DNA of 64,000 bases from an uncultured Mediterraneibacter sp. (GTDB lineage Bacteria; Bacillota; Clostridia; Lachnospirales; Lachnospiraceae), in assembly GCA_944381935.1 (NCBI GenBank), contig CALWMN010000003.1:62001-126000 (forward strand), read 5' to 3'. Below the pieces are notes generated by a model, which was not told the origin of the DNA, searched no databases, and saw only the letters and a list, made by a program, of their open reading frames with translations. Within the stretch, counting starts at the first letter, position 1; the number at the start of each line of letters is the position of its first letter. The position numbers and the translations under genes were made by a program. Positions 53,651 to 62,840 of this stretch are shown in pieces.

Positions 53651-54937
53651 ATGGGGAATGGACATGAGAAAGGGAGGGCAGTGGCATTACTGCCGATAGG
53701 CGTTTTTCTGGTTATATTTCTTGGAGCGGGTATTGTTTTCGGAGATTTTTATGCGATGCCTGCGATCGTAGCGTTCCTGATTGCATTATTCGTGGCTTTC
53801 ATGCAGAACCGGGAACTCAAATTTGAAGAAAAGATCAAAGTGATTGCAAGGGGAGCGGGTGAGGAAAACATCATCACCATGAGCCTGATCTTTCTGAGTG
53901 CGGGAGGCTTCTCGGGAGCTGTGACAGCTGCGGGAGGCGTGGACAGCACAGTGAATCTGGGACTGTCTCTTATTCCGGCGCAGTTTGCCGTGTCAGGACT
54001 TTTTGTTATCGGCTGCTTTATCTCGGTGTCAATGGGTACGTCGATGGGAACGATTGCGGCGCTGGCTCCCATTGCAGCTGGCATCAGTGAAAAGACAGGC
54101 TTTTCTATGGCAGTGTGCATCGCGGCGGTTGTGTGCGGCGCCATGTTTGGAGATAACCTTTCCATGATATCGGACACTACGATCGCTGCGGTCAAGACCC
54201 AGGGATGCGAGATGCGGGATAAATTCAAGGCGAATTTTCTGATTGTCCTTCCGGCGGCAGTTATCACAGTCTTCTATTTCTGGGCGGTTACAGGAAATGT
54301 GAATTACAGCCTGCCGGAAAATCTGGAATACAATCTGTGGGAAGTGATCCCATATCTGGTCGTCCTGATCGGGGCACTCATCGGGATCAATGTGTTCCTT
54401 GTGCTTGTGGGCGGGACCGTGATCTCTCTGGCTGTCGGAGTGGCAGGAGGGAATATTCCTCTCCCGGAAATGTTTACCGTGGTTGGAGAAGGCGTTACAT
54501 CCATGTATGACATTACGGTTATTTCTATTATCGTGGCGTGCATTGTGTCTCTTGTCAGGGAGTATGGAGGGATACAGTTTATCCTGAATCTGATCAAGAG
54601 CAGGATTCGGGGAAAGAAGGGGGCGGAGGCAGGGATTGCCCTTCTTGCGCTTTTCGTTGACCTGTGTACCGCGAACAATACGGTGGCGATCGTGATGGCA
54701 GGTCCGATCGCGAAAGAGATCAGCACGGAGTACGGGGTCGATCCGAAGCGCTCCGCTTCGATGCTGGATATTTATACATCGGTGGGGCAGGGACTGATTC
54801 CCTATGGGGCCCAGCTTTTATCCGCTGCGACGCTGACGGCTCTGACGCCTTTTGAGATAATCCCCTATCTTGTATATCCGGTCCTGATGGCAGCCTGCGG
54901 CTTTCTGTCCATCTTCCTGAGAAGACGGGGCGGGTGA
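53651..54937 (+). CDS. NhaC-like Na+/H+ antiporter family protein
   Basis: A 428-residue membrane protein with about eleven hydrophobic helices and two family motifs: SMGTSMGTIAALAPIAAG and GAMFGDNLSMISDTTIAAVKTQG. These match the NhaC superfamily, with the repeated GD-N-SDTT signature. GGAGAGCAGGT precedes ATG 53651. A longer in-frame reading back to 53516 would overlap leuD and has no site. The genes around it are amino-acid biosynthetic, so a role in amino- or organic-acid exchange is possible for this branch. Confidence 0.85.
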   Translation: MGNGHEKGRAVALLPIGVFLVIFLGAGIVFGDFYAMPAIVAFLIALFVAFMQNRELKFEEKIKVIARGAGEENIITMSLIFLSAGGFSGAVTAAGGVDSTVNLGLSLIPAQFAVSGLFVIGCFISVSMGTSMGTIAALAPIAAGISEKTGFSMAVCIAAVVCGAMFGDNLSMISDTTIAAVKTQGCEMRDKFKANFLIVLPAAVITVFYFWAVTGNVNYSLPENLEYNLWEVIPYLVVLIGALIGINVFLVLVGGTVISLAVGVAGGNIPLPEMFTVVGEGVTSMYDITVISIIVACIVSLVREYGGIQFILNLIKSRIRGKKGAEAGIALLALFVDLCTANNTVAIVMAGPIAKEISTEYGVDPKRSASMLDIYTSVGQGLIPYGAQLLSAATLTALTPFEIIPYLVYPVLMAACGFLSIFLRRRGG

Positions 54938-55035
54938 AAGCGGCGGCAGAGACGCCTGTGCTATGGTTGCATGGACGATGGAAACTATGCTATAATTCAG
55001 GACAGTAAACTGTAAAAGAAAAAGAGGGTAGAAGA

Positions 55036-56523
55036 ATGAATCTATTATACAAAAGTACGCGCAGTGCAGACAGGAAAGTGACAGCATCCGAGGCGATTCT
55101 CAAAGGACTTGCGGAGGATGGAGGACTGTTCGTCCCGGAGTCTGTCCCGAAACTGGATGTCTCGATGGAGGATCTGAAGAACAGGTCATATCAGGAAACG
55201 GCATATGCTGTGATGAAGCAGTTTCTGACGGATTTTACGGAAGAAGAATTGAAACACTGTATTAGCAGCGCCTATGACGATAAATTTGACACGGAAGTGA
55301 TCGCGCCGCTCGTAAAGGTAGGCGACACCTATCATCTTGAGCTTTTCCACGGAGCAACGATTGCGTTTAAGGATATGGCGCTCTCTATTCTTCCGCATCT
55401 TCTGACGACAGCGGCAAAGAAGAATAATGTGACGAAGGAGATCGTCATTCTGGCTGCCACGTCAGGGGATACGGGAAAGGCTGCCCTGGCAGGATTTGCT
55501 GACGTGCCGGGTACGAAGATCATAGTCTTTTATCCCAAGGGCGGGGTGAGCCGCGTGCAGGAACTGCAGATGATAACCCAGAAAGGGGACAACACAGCGG
55601 TTGTGGCAATTCACGGAAACTTTGACAACGCACAGAGCGGCGTAAAGGCTCTGTTTGAGGACAAAGAACTGGAAAAGCGCCTGGACGGGGCGGGATATCA
55701 GTTCTCTTCTGCCAATTCGATTAATATCGGACGGCTCGTTCCGCAGGTCGCCTATTATGTCTACGCATATGCGAAGCTGCTGGAAAACGGGGAGATCGAA
55801 GACGGCGAAGAAATCAACGTTGCGGTTCCGACAGGGAATTTCGGAAATATCCTTGCGGCCTACTATGCGAAGCAGATGGGGGTGCCGATCGCAAAGCTGA
55901 TCTGCGCCTCCAATGAAAACAAGGTACTCTTTGACTTCTTCCGTACGGGTGTCTATGACAGGAACAGGGACTTCATTCTGACGTCTTCCCCATCAATGGA
56001 CATTCTGATCTCAAGCAATCTGGAACGCCTGATCTACACGGTTGCGGGACAGGATTCCGGGAAGAACGCGGAGCTTATGCGTCAGCTGAAGGAGAAAGGC
56101 ACATATGAGATCACTCCTGATATGAAGGAAAAGCTTGCTGATTTTGTCGGCGGCTTTGCGACAGAGGAGGAGACAAGGGAGGCGATCCACGACACATATG
56201 AGCGGACTGGCTATGTGATGGATACGCATACGGCAGTGGCTTCCTATGTATGCGCTGATTATCGGAAACGCTCAGGCGACAGCAGGAAATGCCTTGTTGT
56301 CTCCACTGCAAGCCCTTATAAATTTGCCAGGAGCGTGATGACGGCAATCGACCCCGGATATGAGGGGATGGACGAACTGGCACTGATCGATGAGCTGCAT
56401 AAAGTCTCGGGAATGGCAGTACCGGCTGCGATTGAAGAGATAAGAAAGGCGGATATCCGGCATACGAGAGAGTGTGATGCGGACAGGATGGAAGAGACGG
56501 TACGGGAGATTCTTGGCGTATAA
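55036..56523 (+). CDS. thrC: threonine synthase ThrC
   Basis: A 495-residue PLP enzyme converting O-phosphohomoserine to threonine. The N-terminal LYKSTRSADRKVTASEAILKG and the PLP lysine region LFHGATIAFKDMALS identify the long (yeast/E. coli-like) class. Phosphate-binding ATSGDTGKAALAGF and VPTGNFGNILAAYYAKQMG are intact. A promoter-like TTGCAT, 18 bases, TATAAT (ending near 54996) and AGAGGGTAG precede the start. It complements asd upstream in the aspartate-family pathway. Confidence 0.96.
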   Translation: MNLLYKSTRSADRKVTASEAILKGLAEDGGLFVPESVPKLDVSMEDLKNRSYQETAYAVMKQFLTDFTEEELKHCISSAYDDKFDTEVIAPLVKVGDTYHLELFHGATIAFKDMALSILPHLLTTAAKKNNVTKEIVILAATSGDTGKAALAGFADVPGTKIIVFYPKGGVSRVQELQMITQKGDNTAVVAIHGNFDNAQSGVKALFEDKELEKRLDGAGYQFSSANSINIGRLVPQVAYYVYAYAKLLENGEIEDGEEINVAVPTGNFGNILAAYYAKQMGVPIAKLICASNENKVLFDFFRTGVYDRNRDFILTSSPSMDILISSNLERLIYTVAGQDSGKNAELMRQLKEKGTYEITPDMKEKLADFVGGFATEEETREAIHDTYERTGYVMDTHTAVASYVCADYRKRSGDSRKCLVVSTASPYKFARSVMTAIDPGYEGMDELALIDELHKVSGMAVPAAIEEIRKADIRHTRECDADRMEETVREILGV

Positions 56524-56537
56524 AGGAGATGGGATTC

Positions 56538-56885
56538 ATGGACAACAGTATGTGGGGATTCGTAGGTTTTATCATACTCTTCTGCGGAGTCTATATCCTT
56601 GTTTCGTATGTTAATATGATAAAAAAAGGCGAGATCAACGCCTCTATTCTTCTGGGAAGGGATTATGCTTATAAAAAATGCAAAGATAAAGAGGCCTACA
56701 TAAAAAAGGCAGGGCCGGCCCTTCTTGTCCTGGGGGCCGCCTGCCTGCTATACGGGGGACTGGATGTGGTGCACTGCTTTGTGTACAGTATGCCCCTGGC
56801 GGATGCGGCGGGAATGGTTATATTTTTCATCGCGTTAGTCTGGTTTGCCTTTTATACGGGGAAACTGAGAAGGCAGTACTTTTAA
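56538..56885 (+). CDS. small membrane protein of unknown function
   Basis: A 115-residue protein with three predicted transmembrane helices (residues 4-24, 60-80, 88-108) and a positively charged loop between the first two (MIKKGEINASILLGRDYAYK). ATG 56538 is favoured because AAAGGAG is then 10 bases upstream; ATG 56529 overlaps it. It starts 14 bases after thrC and precedes cdd by 18, so it is probably in their operon. It vaguely resembles DUF3784-type proteins, with no known function. Confidence 0.6.
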   Translation: MDNSMWGFVGFIILFCGVYILVSYVNMIKKGEINASILLGRDYAYKKCKDKEAYIKKAGPALLVLGAACLLYGGLDVVHCFVYSMPLADAAGMVIFFIALVWFAFYTGKLRRQYF

Positions 56886-56903
56886 GGACCGGAGGTGTCA
56901 GGG

Positions 56904-57296
56904 ATGGATGTGGAAGAACTGATCGGAGAGGCTTTTAAGGCAAGGGAAAAGTCTTACAGCCCGTATTCCCATTTTCAGGTCGGGGCAGCGCTTTTAAGCT
57001 GTGACGGCAGGATCTTTACCGGATGCAATATAGAAAACCGGGCATATGGTCCGACCAACTGTGCGGAGCGGACAGCGTTTTTTAAGGCGGTATCCGAGGG
57101 ATGCCGGGATTTTGCCGCAATTGCGGTTGTCGGCGGCGGGGAAGGAAAACCCCCTGCCTGGTGTTATCCCTGCGGCGTGTGCCGGCAGGTGATGGCAGAA
57201 TTCTGCACACCGGATTCCTTTAAAATTATCTGTGCCCGTTCCGGGAAAGAGTACAGAATCTATACGCTGGGGGAGCTGCTGCCGGAAATGTTTTAG
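56904..57296 (+). CDS. cdd: cytidine deaminase
   Basis: A 130-residue zinc enzyme deaminating cytidine to uridine in pyrimidine salvage. The zinc site is complete: TNCAERTAF with Cys and the proton-shuttling Glu, and PCGVCRQVMAEF with two Cys ligands, the three-Cys form of tetrameric bacterial enzymes. The N-terminal SYSPYSHFQVGAALL is conserved. GGAGGTG lies 7 bases before ATG 56904. A terminator follows 35 bases after the stop. Confidence 0.96.
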   Translation: MDVEELIGEAFKAREKSYSPYSHFQVGAALLSCDGRIFTGCNIENRAYGPTNCAERTAFFKAVSEGCRDFAAIAVVGGGEGKPPAWCYPCGVCRQVMAEFCTPDSFKIICARSGKEYRIYTLGELLPEMF

Positions 57297-57331
57297 GAAA
57301 GATAAATATTTAACAATAATGAAAAATCTAT

Positions 57332-57367
57332 AAAATGCAGGAATGAAAAATAAATCCTGCATTTTTT
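57332..57367 (+). terminator. terminator after cdd
   Basis: AAAATGCAGGA pairs with TCCTGCATTTT and is followed by T residues, a classical intrinsic terminator. Confidence 0.85.
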
Positions 57368-57465
57368 CTGTTTTGAAGTCCATGTTTGCAGGGATAAAAG
57401 AGAAATTTGTGAATTTTAAATATTTAGAACTTTCACAGGTTAGAAAAGTTTGGGAAAAGTTATAG

Positions 57466-57494
57466 TTGCTTTTTTAGGATTTATTCTGTATAAT
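57466..57494 (+). promoter_or_regulatory. pckA promoter
   Basis: TTGCTT (57466-57471), 17 bases, TATAAT (57489-57494), giving a leader of about 80 bases. The rest of 57368-57465 is AT-rich with no recognisable feature. Confidence 0.65.
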
Positions 57495-57579
57495 GTGAAC
57501 ATATTGGGGATCAAATGCTGTTTCAGTTTATTTGACCATCAAGTACTATAGAAAATAGAAAGAGAGAGGTTGACACAGT

Positions 57580-59184
57580 ATGGCAAATATCAATTTAAGT
57601 CAGTACGGTATCACGGGAACTACAGAAATCGTTTATAATCCTTCTTACGAGATGCTTTATGAAGAAGAGCTGAAACCAGAACTGGAAGGATACGAGAAGG
57701 GCCAGGAAAGCGAACTTGGGGCAGTGAATGTTATGACCGGTATCTACACAGGACGTTCCCCGAAAGACAAATATATCGTGATGGATGAGAACTCAAAAGA
57801 TACTGTATGGTGGACTTCAGACGAGTATAAGAATGACAACCATCCGGCTACACAGGAGGCATGGGACGCTGTAAAAGAGCTTGCGATTAAAGAACTCTCC
57901 AACAAGAGGCTTTTCGTTGTCGATGCATTCTGCGGAGCGAACAAGGACACCCGCATGGCGATCCGTTTCATCGTGGAAGTTGCATGGCAGGCACACTTTG
58001 TTACAAATATGTTTATCCGTCCGACAGCAGAGGAACTCGAGAACTTTGAGCCGGACTTCGTTGTTTACAACGCTTCCAAGGCGAAAGTAGAGAATTATAA
58101 GGAGCTGGGTCTTCGTTCTGAGACGGCGGTAATGTTCAACATCACAAGCCGCGAGCAGGTTATCGCCAATACATGGTACGGCGGAGAGATGAAGAAGGGT
58201 ATGTTCTCCATGATGAACTACTATCTGCCGCTTAAGGGAATCGCTTCCATGCACTGCTCTGCAAACACAGATATGAACGGCGAGAACACAGCGATTTTCT
58301 TCGGCCTTTCCGGAACAGGCAAGACAACCCTCTCTACAGACCCGAAGAGACTTTTGATCGGAGACGATGAGCACGGCTGGGACGACAACGGCGTATTCAA
58401 CTTCGAGGGCGGATGCTATGCGAAGGTAATTGACCTTGACAAAGAATCTGAGCCGGATATCTACAATGCGATCAAGAGAAATGCTCTTCTTGAGAACGTT
58501 ACTCTGGATGCAGAGGGACATATTGACTTTACAGATAAGAGCGTGACAGAGAATACACGTGTATCTTATCCGATCGATCACATCGAGAAGATCGTTCGTC
58601 CGGTATCAGCAGCACCGGCAGCGAAGAATGTAATCTTCCTGTCGGCAGACGCGTTCGGAGTGCTTCCTCCGGTATCCGTGCTGACGCCTGAACAGACAGA
58701 GTATTACTTCCTGTCAGGATTTACGGCAAAACTTGCAGGAACAGAGCGCGGCATCACAGAGCCGACCCCGACGTTCTCCGCATGCTTCGGACAGGCTTTC
58801 CTGGAGCTGCATCCGACAAAATATGCAGAGGAACTTGTAAAGAGGATGAAAGAGAGCGGAGCAAAAGCTTACCTCGTAAATACAGGCTGGAATGGAACAG
58901 GAAAACGTATCTCTATCAAAGATACACGCGGTATCATCGATGCAATCCTGAACGGTTCAATCCTGACAGCTCCGACAAAGAAGATCCCGTATTTCAACTT
59001 TGAAGTTCCGACAGAGCTTCCGGGAGTTGATCCGGCGATCCTCGACCCGAGAGACACATATGCTGACGCTTCCGAGTGGGAGGAGAAAGCAAAGGATCTT
59101 GCACAGCGTTTTGTGAAGAACTTCAAGAAATACGAGAGCAATGAGCTTGGAAAAGCACTTGTTGCAGCAGGCCCTCAGGCGTAA
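57580..59184 (+). CDS. pckA: phosphoenolpyruvate carboxykinase (ATP)
   Basis: A 534-residue ATP-type carboxykinase interconverting oxaloacetate and PEP. The kinase P-loop [11 protein letters not shown], the metal-binding [22 protein letters not shown], and the N-terminal [15 protein letters not shown] are all present. Codon choice is noticeably more uniform than in neighbours, suggesting high expression. In anaerobes it often runs in the carboxylating direction, fixing CO2 during fermentation. AGAGAGAGG precedes the start. The gene has its own promoter and terminator. Confidence 0.98.
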   Translation: MANINLSQYGITGTTEIVYNPSYEMLYEEELKPELEGYEKGQESELGAVNVMTGIYTGRSPKDKYIVMDENSKDTVWWTSDEYKNDNHPATQEAWDAVKELAIKELSNKRLFVVDAFCGANKDTRMAIRFIVEVAWQAHFVTNMFIRPTAEELENFEPDFVVYNASKAKVENYKELGLRSETAVMFNITSREQVIANTWYGGEMKKGMFSMMNYYLPLKGIASMHCSANTDMNGENTAIFFGLSGTGKTTLSTDPKRLLIGDDEHGWDDNGVFNFEGGCYAKVIDLDKESEPDIYNAIKRNALLENVTLDAEGHIDFTDKSVTENTRVSYPIDHIEKIVRPVSAAPAAKNVIFLSADAFGVLPPVSVLTPEQTEYYFLSGFTAKLAGTERGITEPTPTFSACFGQAFLELHPTKYAEELVKRMKESGAKAYLVNTGWNGTGKRISIKDTRGIIDAILNGSILTAPTKKIPYFNFEVPTELPGVDPAILDPRDTYADASEWEEKAKDLAQRFVKNFKKYESNELGKALVAAGPQA

Positions 59185-59200
59185 TAGAACAATGGATATA

Positions 59201-59236
59201 AAAAGAAACGGTATGGATAACCATGCCGTTTCTTTT
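59201..59236 (+). terminator. terminator after pckA
   Basis: A perfect 16-bp stem AAAAGAAACGGTATGG with loop ATAA, with one G-T type mismatch position, ends in TTTTATA. Confidence 0.85.
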
Positions 59237-59297
59237 ATACTTGCTTCTGTCTTTTTCTGTGTGGTTGGAGAGAAACTGATAATCCGGGACAGATATC

Positions 59298-60080
59298 TTA
59301 CAGGAAAATATCAGCCTTCTTGTCACTCTGACAGATTTTCATGAGCTTCCTCTCCAGCATACGCATCTTTATGGAGGATACGCTCCTTGCATTCTGCCTG
59401 CAGAAACGGACGCATCTGAGACATCCGATACATTTCTGATGGTCCGTTTTTTTGGGGCTTTTCAGAGAGATCGCCCCTGCCGGACATGATTTTGCACACG
59501 CTTTGCACTCAGTGCACAGGCTGACGTCGGCTTTTGGGAACAGGGAGTTCTGCATATATTTCCGGTAAGGGGTATTGCCGGGGACCCGGATATCAAACTG
59601 GTCAAAGGAATCGGACTTCCGGATACGGCGCTTCAGCTCGATCCCGAACTCGGAGATGACTTTCAAGTCAGCCTTGTTCGGACGCCTTGAACCGATCATC
59701 GGGACAAGGGAATGTTCTGTCGGAAAAGCCGCCGCCCCAATGACCTGAAAGCCGTTACCCGTAACGATATCTTTCAGCTCAAGAAGTGCGTCTTCATATT
59801 CGCGGCAGCCATATGTTGCGATCAGTGCCGCAGGAGTACTGTCTCCTGTGACGGCTGTGAGGTACTCTGCAAAGAGCGCAGGTACGCGTCCGCCGTAGAC
59901 AGGGATGGCAAAGATTGCGAAATCATTCGGGGCAAATTTGAGTACAGGTTTCTTTTCTTTATAAACTGAAAAATCAAAAGATACAGATTTCAGGTCGATA
60001 TTGCGCGCTGTTTCCATCATGACCCGTCTGGTCGTTCCAGTCGGACTGAAATATACCAGTTTTAATTCATTCATTTTCAT
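59298..60080 (-). CDS. EFR1-type flavodoxin-ferredoxin fusion
   Basis: A 260-residue electron-transfer protein. The N-terminal flavodoxin-like domain (residues 1-160) has the FMN phosphate loop YFSPTGTTRRV, and the C-terminal part carries two ferredoxin motifs, CTECKACAKSCP near residue 193 and CIGCLRCVRFC near residue 220. This EFR1 family arrangement is common in clostridia, with unknown partners. AAAGGAG precedes the start. It is convergent with pckA and monocistronic. Confidence 0.88.
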   Translation of the reverse strand: MKMNELKLVYFSPTGTTRRVMMETARNIDLKSVSFDFSVYKEKKPVLKFAPNDFAIFAIPVYGGRVPALFAEYLTAVTGDSTPAALIATYGCREYEDALLELKDIVTGNGFQVIGAAAFPTEHSLVPMIGSRRPNKADLKVISEFGIELKRRIRKSDSFDQFDIRVPGNTPYRKYMQNSLFPKADVSLCTECKACAKSCPAGAISLKSPKKTDHQKCIGCLRCVRFCRQNARSVSSIKMRMLERKLMKICQSDKKADIFL

Positions 60081-60198
60081 AAAGCAAAAACTCCTTTGTA
60101 TGTAGAATCAGCATATGCGAATAATGCCATAGTGTAACTATACCATATTGAAGATTAAAATGCACGCAGCATGTTCCGGGAATGGTAAAAAGAATCAG

Positions 60199-60227
60199 TT
60201 GTAAAACAGACGCATTTGGAGTATAAT
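60199..60227 (+). promoter_or_regulatory. promoter of the candidate 6S RNA
   Basis: TTGTAA (60199-60204), 17 bases, TATAAT (60222-60227), with no ORF following for 300 bases. Confidence 0.7.
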
Positions 60228-60233
60228 ACCTGT

Positions 60234-60467
60234 AGGATCAATAAAAGAGTTAACCTGGAATGTACGACAACCCTGTCATTTTGAACCTACATTACTTTAA
60301 AAGGGATTCTTATATTTCTGTAATATGTCAGGCCTCCGACTTGCAGTGGAAGACAGAAAAGCAGATGCGGTTGCCCACCTAGCTGTGGCTAGGAGTCAAA
60401 ATACAGGACCGGCATTTTGGGGGAACTACTAAAGATAAGGGCGGTCGTTTTGTGCGGCCGCTTTTTC
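60234..60467 (+). ncRNA. ssrS: candidate 6S RNA
   Basis: A gene-free transcript between a near-consensus promoter and an intrinsic terminator (GCGGTCG/CGGCCGC then TTTTT, 60441-60466). Its length (about 190-230) and layout suit 6S RNA, which binds RNA polymerase. Long-range complementarity is visible (CAACC near 60270 with GGTTG near 60371) around a large, less paired centre (TTTGAACCTACATTACTTT). A CCTAGC/GCTAGG hairpin lies near 60382. The assignment rests on general resemblance to Firmicutes 6S RNAs; another small RNA is possible. Confidence 0.55.
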
Positions 60468-60529
60468 AGTCGGAAAAAGGATAACGGGAAAAAAAGAGAA
60501 GTTATCAGGACAGTTTCAGGAGCTTTGTT

Positions 60530-61390
60530 ATGGAAGAAAAAGGCGGATTCAGGAGAAAGATTTATAAGATCATTGAGATGGTAAACTCACATCACACGGG
60601 TGCCTACGCGGCTCAGGCAGCCTATTTTTTTGTGCTGTCCCTGATTCCGATCCTGCTTTTGCTTCTGACGATGGTGCAGTTTACCCCGTTGACGATGAAT
60701 GATGTGATGGAAGCGGTACTGCAGGTGTTCCCCTCGACGGTGACGCCCTTGATACGTTCCATCGTAGTACAGGTTTACACACAGTCCGGCGGCGTCATCC
60801 CTGTCTCGGTCGTGATCGCGCTGTGGTCGGCAGGGAAAGGCGTACTGTCGGTTACTTCCGGGCTGAACTGCATCTATGCGAACACTGAGACAAGAAATTA
60901 TATCTATCTGCGCGTGCGCGCGTCGCTGTATACGGTGCTTTTCCTTCTGGCAATCATGCTGTCCCTGGTGCTTTCTGTCTTTGGAAACAGCATCAGTGTC
61001 ATGCTGTACGAATATGTCCCATTCCTGAATAGAGTCGTGGATTTTATCATACGGATCCGGACGCTGGTATCGCTCGTCGTTCTGACTTTGTTCTGGGACC
61101 TGGTCTATAAGTTCCTTCCAAACCGCGGGGAAAGGGGGAAGACTACGCTTAGGAAGCAGCTTCCGGGAGCGCTTTTTACGGCATGCGGATGGCTGATGAT
61201 TTCTTTTATCTTTTCCATGTACCTGGATATTTTTACCGGCTTTTCCAGCATGTACGGAAGCCTGACGACGATTATACTTATCATGCTGTGGCTGTACGGT
61301 TGCATGTATATTATCCTGCTTGGCGGGGAGGTGAACTCAATCCTGGAAGAATTTGTTCCGGACAGAAAAAAGAGGAGACTGCGGGGTTGA
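60530..61390 (+). CDS. YihY/virulence factor BrkB family membrane protein
   Basis: A 286-residue inner-membrane protein with six predicted helices. Family markers are AYAAQAAYFFVLSLIPILLLL at the N-terminus, the WSAGKGVLSVTSGLNCIY segment, and LWLYGCMYIILLGGEVNSIL near the end. It was once misnamed RNase BN; the true function is unknown. A weak site precedes ATG 60530. The promoter of the pheST operon overlaps its stop codon. Confidence 0.88.
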   Translation: MEEKGGFRRKIYKIIEMVNSHHTGAYAAQAAYFFVLSLIPILLLLLTMVQFTPLTMNDVMEAVLQVFPSTVTPLIRSIVVQVYTQSGGVIPVSVVIALWSAGKGVLSVTSGLNCIYANTETRNYIYLRVRASLYTVLFLLAIMLSLVLSVFGNSISVMLYEYVPFLNRVVDFIIRIRTLVSLVVLTLFWDLVYKFLPNRGERGKTTLRKQLPGALFTACGWLMISFIFSMYLDIFTGFSSMYGSLTTIILIMLWLYGCMYIILLGGEVNSILEEFVPDRKKRRLRG

Positions 61391-61414
61391 CAAAAGGAAA
61401 ACGTATGTTAAAAT
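61387..61414 (+). promoter_or_regulatory. pheST promoter
   Basis: TTGACA (61387-61392), 16 bases, TAAAAT (61409-61414), overlapping the stop of the upstream gene. Confidence 0.6.
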
Positions 61415-61420
61415 GAAGTA

Positions 61421-61692
61421 GTGATTCAGCAATTGACCAGTATATACAGCAAAATGCCAAGATCGTGTAAAGTAGAGATCCATTTTCCGGCAGAGATAGA
61501 GAATCATCGGCTGCAAGTTCTCTTTGGTTCAGATGGTGATCGAATTTCCCACGTGAGCAGCGCTCTTGAAAGACAGTAGAGAGCGCCGTAGATTGTACGT
61601 TACACAAACCGAGTGCCCGCAGTTGTCCTGCGGGAATCAGGGTGGTACCGCGAGTTTAAGGCCTCGTCCCTATTGGGGACGGGGCCTTTTTT
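61421..61692 (+). promoter_or_regulatory. T-box leader, phenylalanine-specific
   Basis: The conserved T-box sequence AGGGTGGTACCGCG lies at 61639-61652; its TGGT bulge would pair with the 3' end of uncharged tRNA-Phe. The specifier codon TTC (61546-61548) lies in GAATTTCCC of stem I. A terminator GGCCTCGTCCC/GGGGACGGGGCC with six T (61660-61692) can alternate with the antiterminator. The leader switches on pheST when phenylalanyl-tRNA is scarce. Confidence 0.93.
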
Positions 61693-61721
61693 GGCACTGG
61701 CAGTGAAAGGAGTAAGAGAAA

Positions 61722-62741
61722 ATGAAAGAAAAACTGGAACAGATCAAAGCGGAGGCAATCGCGCAGATTCAGGCTGCCGAAGTTCCTGAAAAACTGAATG
61801 ATGTCCGTGTAAAGTTCCTCGGCAAGAAAGGCGAACTGACCGCTGTGTTAAAGGGGATGAAGGACGTTGCCCCCGAAGACCGTCCCAGGGTCGGGCAGAT
61901 GGTAAATGACGCAAGGGCAGCCATAGAGGCGCTTCTGGAGGAATCAAGAGCAAAGATGGAAAACGCCATCCGGGAGCAGAAAATGAAAGAGGAGGTCATC
62001 GATGTTACCCTGCCCTCCAAAAAGAACATTATGGGGCACAGGCATCCGAATACAATCGCGCTGGAAGAGGTGGAGCGCATTTTCATCGGAATGGGATATG
62101 AAGTCGTGGAGGGACCGGAGGTTGAGTATGATGAGTATAACTTCGAGAAGCTGAACATTCCGGCGGACCATCCGGCGAAGGATGAACAGGATACCTTCTA
62201 TATCAACAAAGATATTGTGCTCAGGACACAGACTTCCCCGGTGCAGGCGCGTGTGATGGAGCAGGGGAAACTCCCCATCCGCATGATCGCCCCGGGAAGA
62301 GTGTTCCGCTCAGATGAGGTTGATGCCACACATTCCCCCTCCTTCCACCAGATCGAGGGGCTGGTTATTGACAGGCAGATCTCATTCGCAGACCTGAAGG
62401 GGACGCTGGAAGTCTTCGCAAAGGAACTGTTCGGAACGGAGACGCGGACAAAATTCCGCCCACATCACTTCCCGTTTACGGAGCCCAGCGCGGAGATGGA
62501 TGTGAGCTGCTTTAAATGTGGCGGAAAGGGATGCCGTTTCTGCAAGGGATCCGGTTGGATCGAGATTTTGGGATGTGGTATGGTGCATCCACATGTCCTG
62601 GAAATGTGCGGAATCGACCCGGAGGAGTACAATGGATTTGCATTCGGCGTTGGGCTTGAACGTATCGCGCTCCTGAAATATGAGATCGATGACATGAGGC
62701 TTCTCTATGAAAATGATATCCGCTTCCTGGAGCAGTTCTGA
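61722..62741 (+). CDS. pheS: phenylalanyl-tRNA synthetase alpha subunit
   Basis: A 339-residue class II synthetase subunit. The N-terminal coiled coil (residues 1-85) binds tRNA. Motif 2 contains HSPSFHQIEGLVID and motif 3 GFAFGVGLERIALLKYEI; RTQTSPVQAR lies in the ATP site. CFKCGGKGCRFCKGSGWIEI is the normal cysteine-containing insertion. GAAAGGAG precedes the start, and the T-box leader upstream controls it. Confidence 0.98.
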   Translation: MKEKLEQIKAEAIAQIQAAEVPEKLNDVRVKFLGKKGELTAVLKGMKDVAPEDRPRVGQMVNDARAAIEALLEESRAKMENAIREQKMKEEVIDVTLPSKKNIMGHRHPNTIALEEVERIFIGMGYEVVEGPEVEYDEYNFEKLNIPADHPAKDEQDTFYINKDIVLRTQTSPVQARVMEQGKLPIRMIAPGRVFRSDEVDATHSPSFHQIEGLVIDRQISFADLKGTLEVFAKELFGTETRTKFRPHHFPFTEPSAEMDVSCFKCGGKGCRFCKGSGWIEILGCGMVHPHVLEMCGIDPEEYNGFAFGVGLERIALLKYEIDDMRLLYENDIRFLEQF

Positions 62742-62840
62742 CATACAGAAAAACTGCACAGGGGGAGGGATACCGGAAGCAGAAGGAAAGACCGGTTACA
62801 CGACGAGACAGAATAGATAGGAAGGAAAGGATATAAAAGG

